Source: DASPWV01 sp046727855 (GTDB lineage Bacteria; Acidobacteriota; Vicinamibacteria; Vicinamibacterales; UBA2999). Taken from it: DNA of 32,063 nt. Positions within the stretch are counted from its first letter, which is position 1. Every line of letters begins with the position of its first letter. The notes beneath the pieces are model-generated. The model ran no database searches and was not told where the DNA came from. It was given only the letters and a program-made list of their open reading frames with translations. Shown in pieces: positions 30,992 to 32,063 of the stretch. Where the stretch lies: contig JBKPDL010000096.1 in assembly GCA_046727855.1 (NCBI GenBank), forward strand, positions 1-32,063, read 5' to 3'. The translations under genes and the position numbers were made by a program.

Positions 30992-31927
30992 ATGAATTCC
31001 AAAGCAATGCAGGCGGGCGCCATCGCCGCGATGGCGTTGGCGATCGGGGCCGGAATGTCGGCACAGCAGGCGGTGCCCGAACAGCAGCCGCTATTTCGGG
31101 GGTCCGCAATTCCCACTGTCGCCGTGTACGCCACGGTCCTCGACGCGAGCGGACGCCTCGTACCTGATCTCAGCAAAGACGACTTCATCATCACCGACGA
31201 AGGCAAGCTGGTGGATATCACGCAGTTTTCGAACAAGCCGCTGCCGTTTACCGCGGTCGTAATGCTGGACACGAGCGCGAGCATGACCGGCAGTCTGGAT
31301 TTGCTCAATTCCGCCGCGGAGCAGTTCGTCATTCGCCTGATGCCCACCGATCGCGCGCGTGTCGGCGCGTTCAACGACAAGATTCAGTTGAGCGATGCGT
31401 TCACCAACAACCGCGACGCGCTGATCCGCGACCTCAAAGAGCTGCAGTTCGGCAACCCGACACGCCTCAACGACGCCATCGCGGCCAGTCTGGATGCGCT
31501 CGACGGAATTGATGGCCGCCGCGTGGTCCTGGTCTTTACCGACGGCGAGGACACGGCAAGCAAGATCGGTTTTCGTCCCGTGCTCGATCGCGCGCGCAAT
31601 GAGGAAGTGATGGTGTACGCGATCGGGTTGGAGTCGGAGATGTTCAACGGCGTGCGGATCCAGCGCTCGCGCCCCTCGCGCGACCTACGCAAAATTGCCG
31701 ATGAAACGGGCGGTGGGTATTTCGAGTTGAAGAAGAGCGACGAGCTCTCGGCCACCTTCACGCGAGTGGCGCAAGAACTACGCAGTCAATATCTGCTGGG
31801 ATTCACGCCAACCGCCCTGGACGGGAAGCCGCACCGGTTGGAAGTGCGGCTCAAGCGTCCAGGGCTGAATGCACGAGCGCGGAAAAGCTATATGGCCAAT
31901 CCGGATCGCTCGACGACATCACAGTAG
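30992..31927 (+). CDS. Secreted VWA protein, VWFA-related acidobacterial domain
   Basis: 311 aa from ATG 30992, 30 nt after the SGNH gene, with a signal peptide (AGAIAAMALAIGAGMSAQ). A short N-terminal region 'TVLDASGRLVPDLSKDDFII' and 'DEGKLVDITQFSNKPLP' precedes the VWA domain, whose MIDAS motif is intact: 'VVMLDTSASMTGSLD' (D93-x-S-x-S), a conserved Thr region and 'VLVFTDGEDTASKIGF'. Ends 'SQYLLGFTPTALDGKPHRLE' and 'RLKRPGLNARARKSYMA', the standard tail of this acidobacterial family. It probably binds a metal-dependent protein partner outside the cytoplasm; the partner is unknown. Confidence 0.93.
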   Translation: MNSKAMQAGAIAAMALAIGAGMSAQQAVPEQQPLFRGSAIPTVAVYATVLDASGRLVPDLSKDDFIITDEGKLVDITQFSNKPLPFTAVVMLDTSASMTGSLDLLNSAAEQFVIRLMPTDRARVGAFNDKIQLSDAFTNNRDALIRDLKELQFGNPTRLNDAIAASLDALDGIDGRRVVLVFTDGEDTASKIGFRPVLDRARNEEVMVYAIGLESEMFNGVRIQRSRPSRDLRKIADETGGGYFELKKSDELSATFTRVAQELRSQYLLGFTPTALDGKPHRLEVRLKRPGLNARARKSYMANPDRSTTSQ

Positions 31928-32063
31928 GGAGAAGAGAACAGGGAGATCAGGGAGCTTGATTGATTTTCGAACGTCCCGGACAGGGAGATCCGGGGGGTCA
32001 GGAAGCTTGATTTTGATTTTCGAACCTCCCCAACCTCCCCGATCTCCCTAATCTCCCTTGATC
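31928..32063. repeat. GGGAGAT-type direct and inverted repeats at the right edge
   Basis: Two similar direct units, each ACAGGGAGATC...AAGCTTGATT...GATTTTCGAAC (about 31944-31973 and 31979-32025), are followed by the complementary heptamer-like series CCTCCCCAACCTCCCCGATC and TCCCTAATCTCCC. The block can fold back on itself, in the same direct-then-inverted style as 15229-15505. It follows the VWA stop and continues to the window end. Confidence 0.8.

Overview
The window reads as chromosomal DNA of a high-GC Acidobacteriota, most likely of the Vicinamibacteria type. The call rests on family content: two acidobacterial-style orphan ABC permeases (MacB/FtsX fold, one with a PadR regulator next to it), a VWFA-related acidobacterial-domain protein, many secreted peptidases (M16 pair, M20, M28), ECF sigma/Ser-Thr kinase signalling, and intergenic DNA full of short palindromes and heptamer arrays. 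No rRNA, tRNA, CRISPR array, integrase or transposase was recognised.

Layout. 1-2.9 kb (minus): exported rhodanese, PadR regulator and an ABC permease running off the left edge, tightly packed. 3.2-6.3 kb: two sigma-70-family genes around a Ser/Thr kinase; both sigma genes have the same two-part upstream motif with identical spacing, and the kinase C-terminus is frameshifted. 6.3-8.5 kb: a MITE-like inverted-repeat element, an exported serine hydrolase, and a graveyard of fused fragments of a GH88-like hydrolase and an M14 carboxypeptidase. 8.5-13.4 kb (minus): a two-gene M16 peptidase operon (one active, one degenerate subunit) and a swivel-first aconitase-family fusion. 13.4-17.4 kb (plus): M28 peptidase, MATE exporter whose start is buried in a heptamer array, and an isoprenylcysteine-methyltransferase-like membrane protein. 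17.4-22.6 kb: fragment of a BNR-repeat protein, M20 amidohydrolase, a divergent ABC permease and a quinone oxidoreductase. 22.7-25.2 kb (minus): a GT2/GT39 glycosylation pair. 25.5-26.6 kb (minus): a lipoprotein with a SurA-like N-terminus and a DsbA-like C-terminus. 26.8-31 kb: a carbamoyltransferase-SxtJ-DUF5989 set with a divergent SGNH hydrolase. 31-32 kb: VWA protein and a final repeat array.

The most striking feature is the DsbA-like lipoprotein. Its reading frame is interrupted only by one TGA, exactly where the first cysteine of the CPYC active site belongs. A 7-bp stem with a GGTCC loop starts soon after the TGA, and the loop begins 18 nt after it, the geometry of a bacterial SECIS element. 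I interpret it as a selenoprotein (U-P-Y-C). Second is the GTGTTCGGTTTT-N11-CGTTWTAGG motif in front of both sigma genes, a candidate promoter shared by an autoregulated ECF circuit. Third, decayed gene fragments repeatedly lie against palindromic repeats (BNR protein, DUF2721, M14), suggesting that these repeats mark deletion or rearrangement breakpoints.
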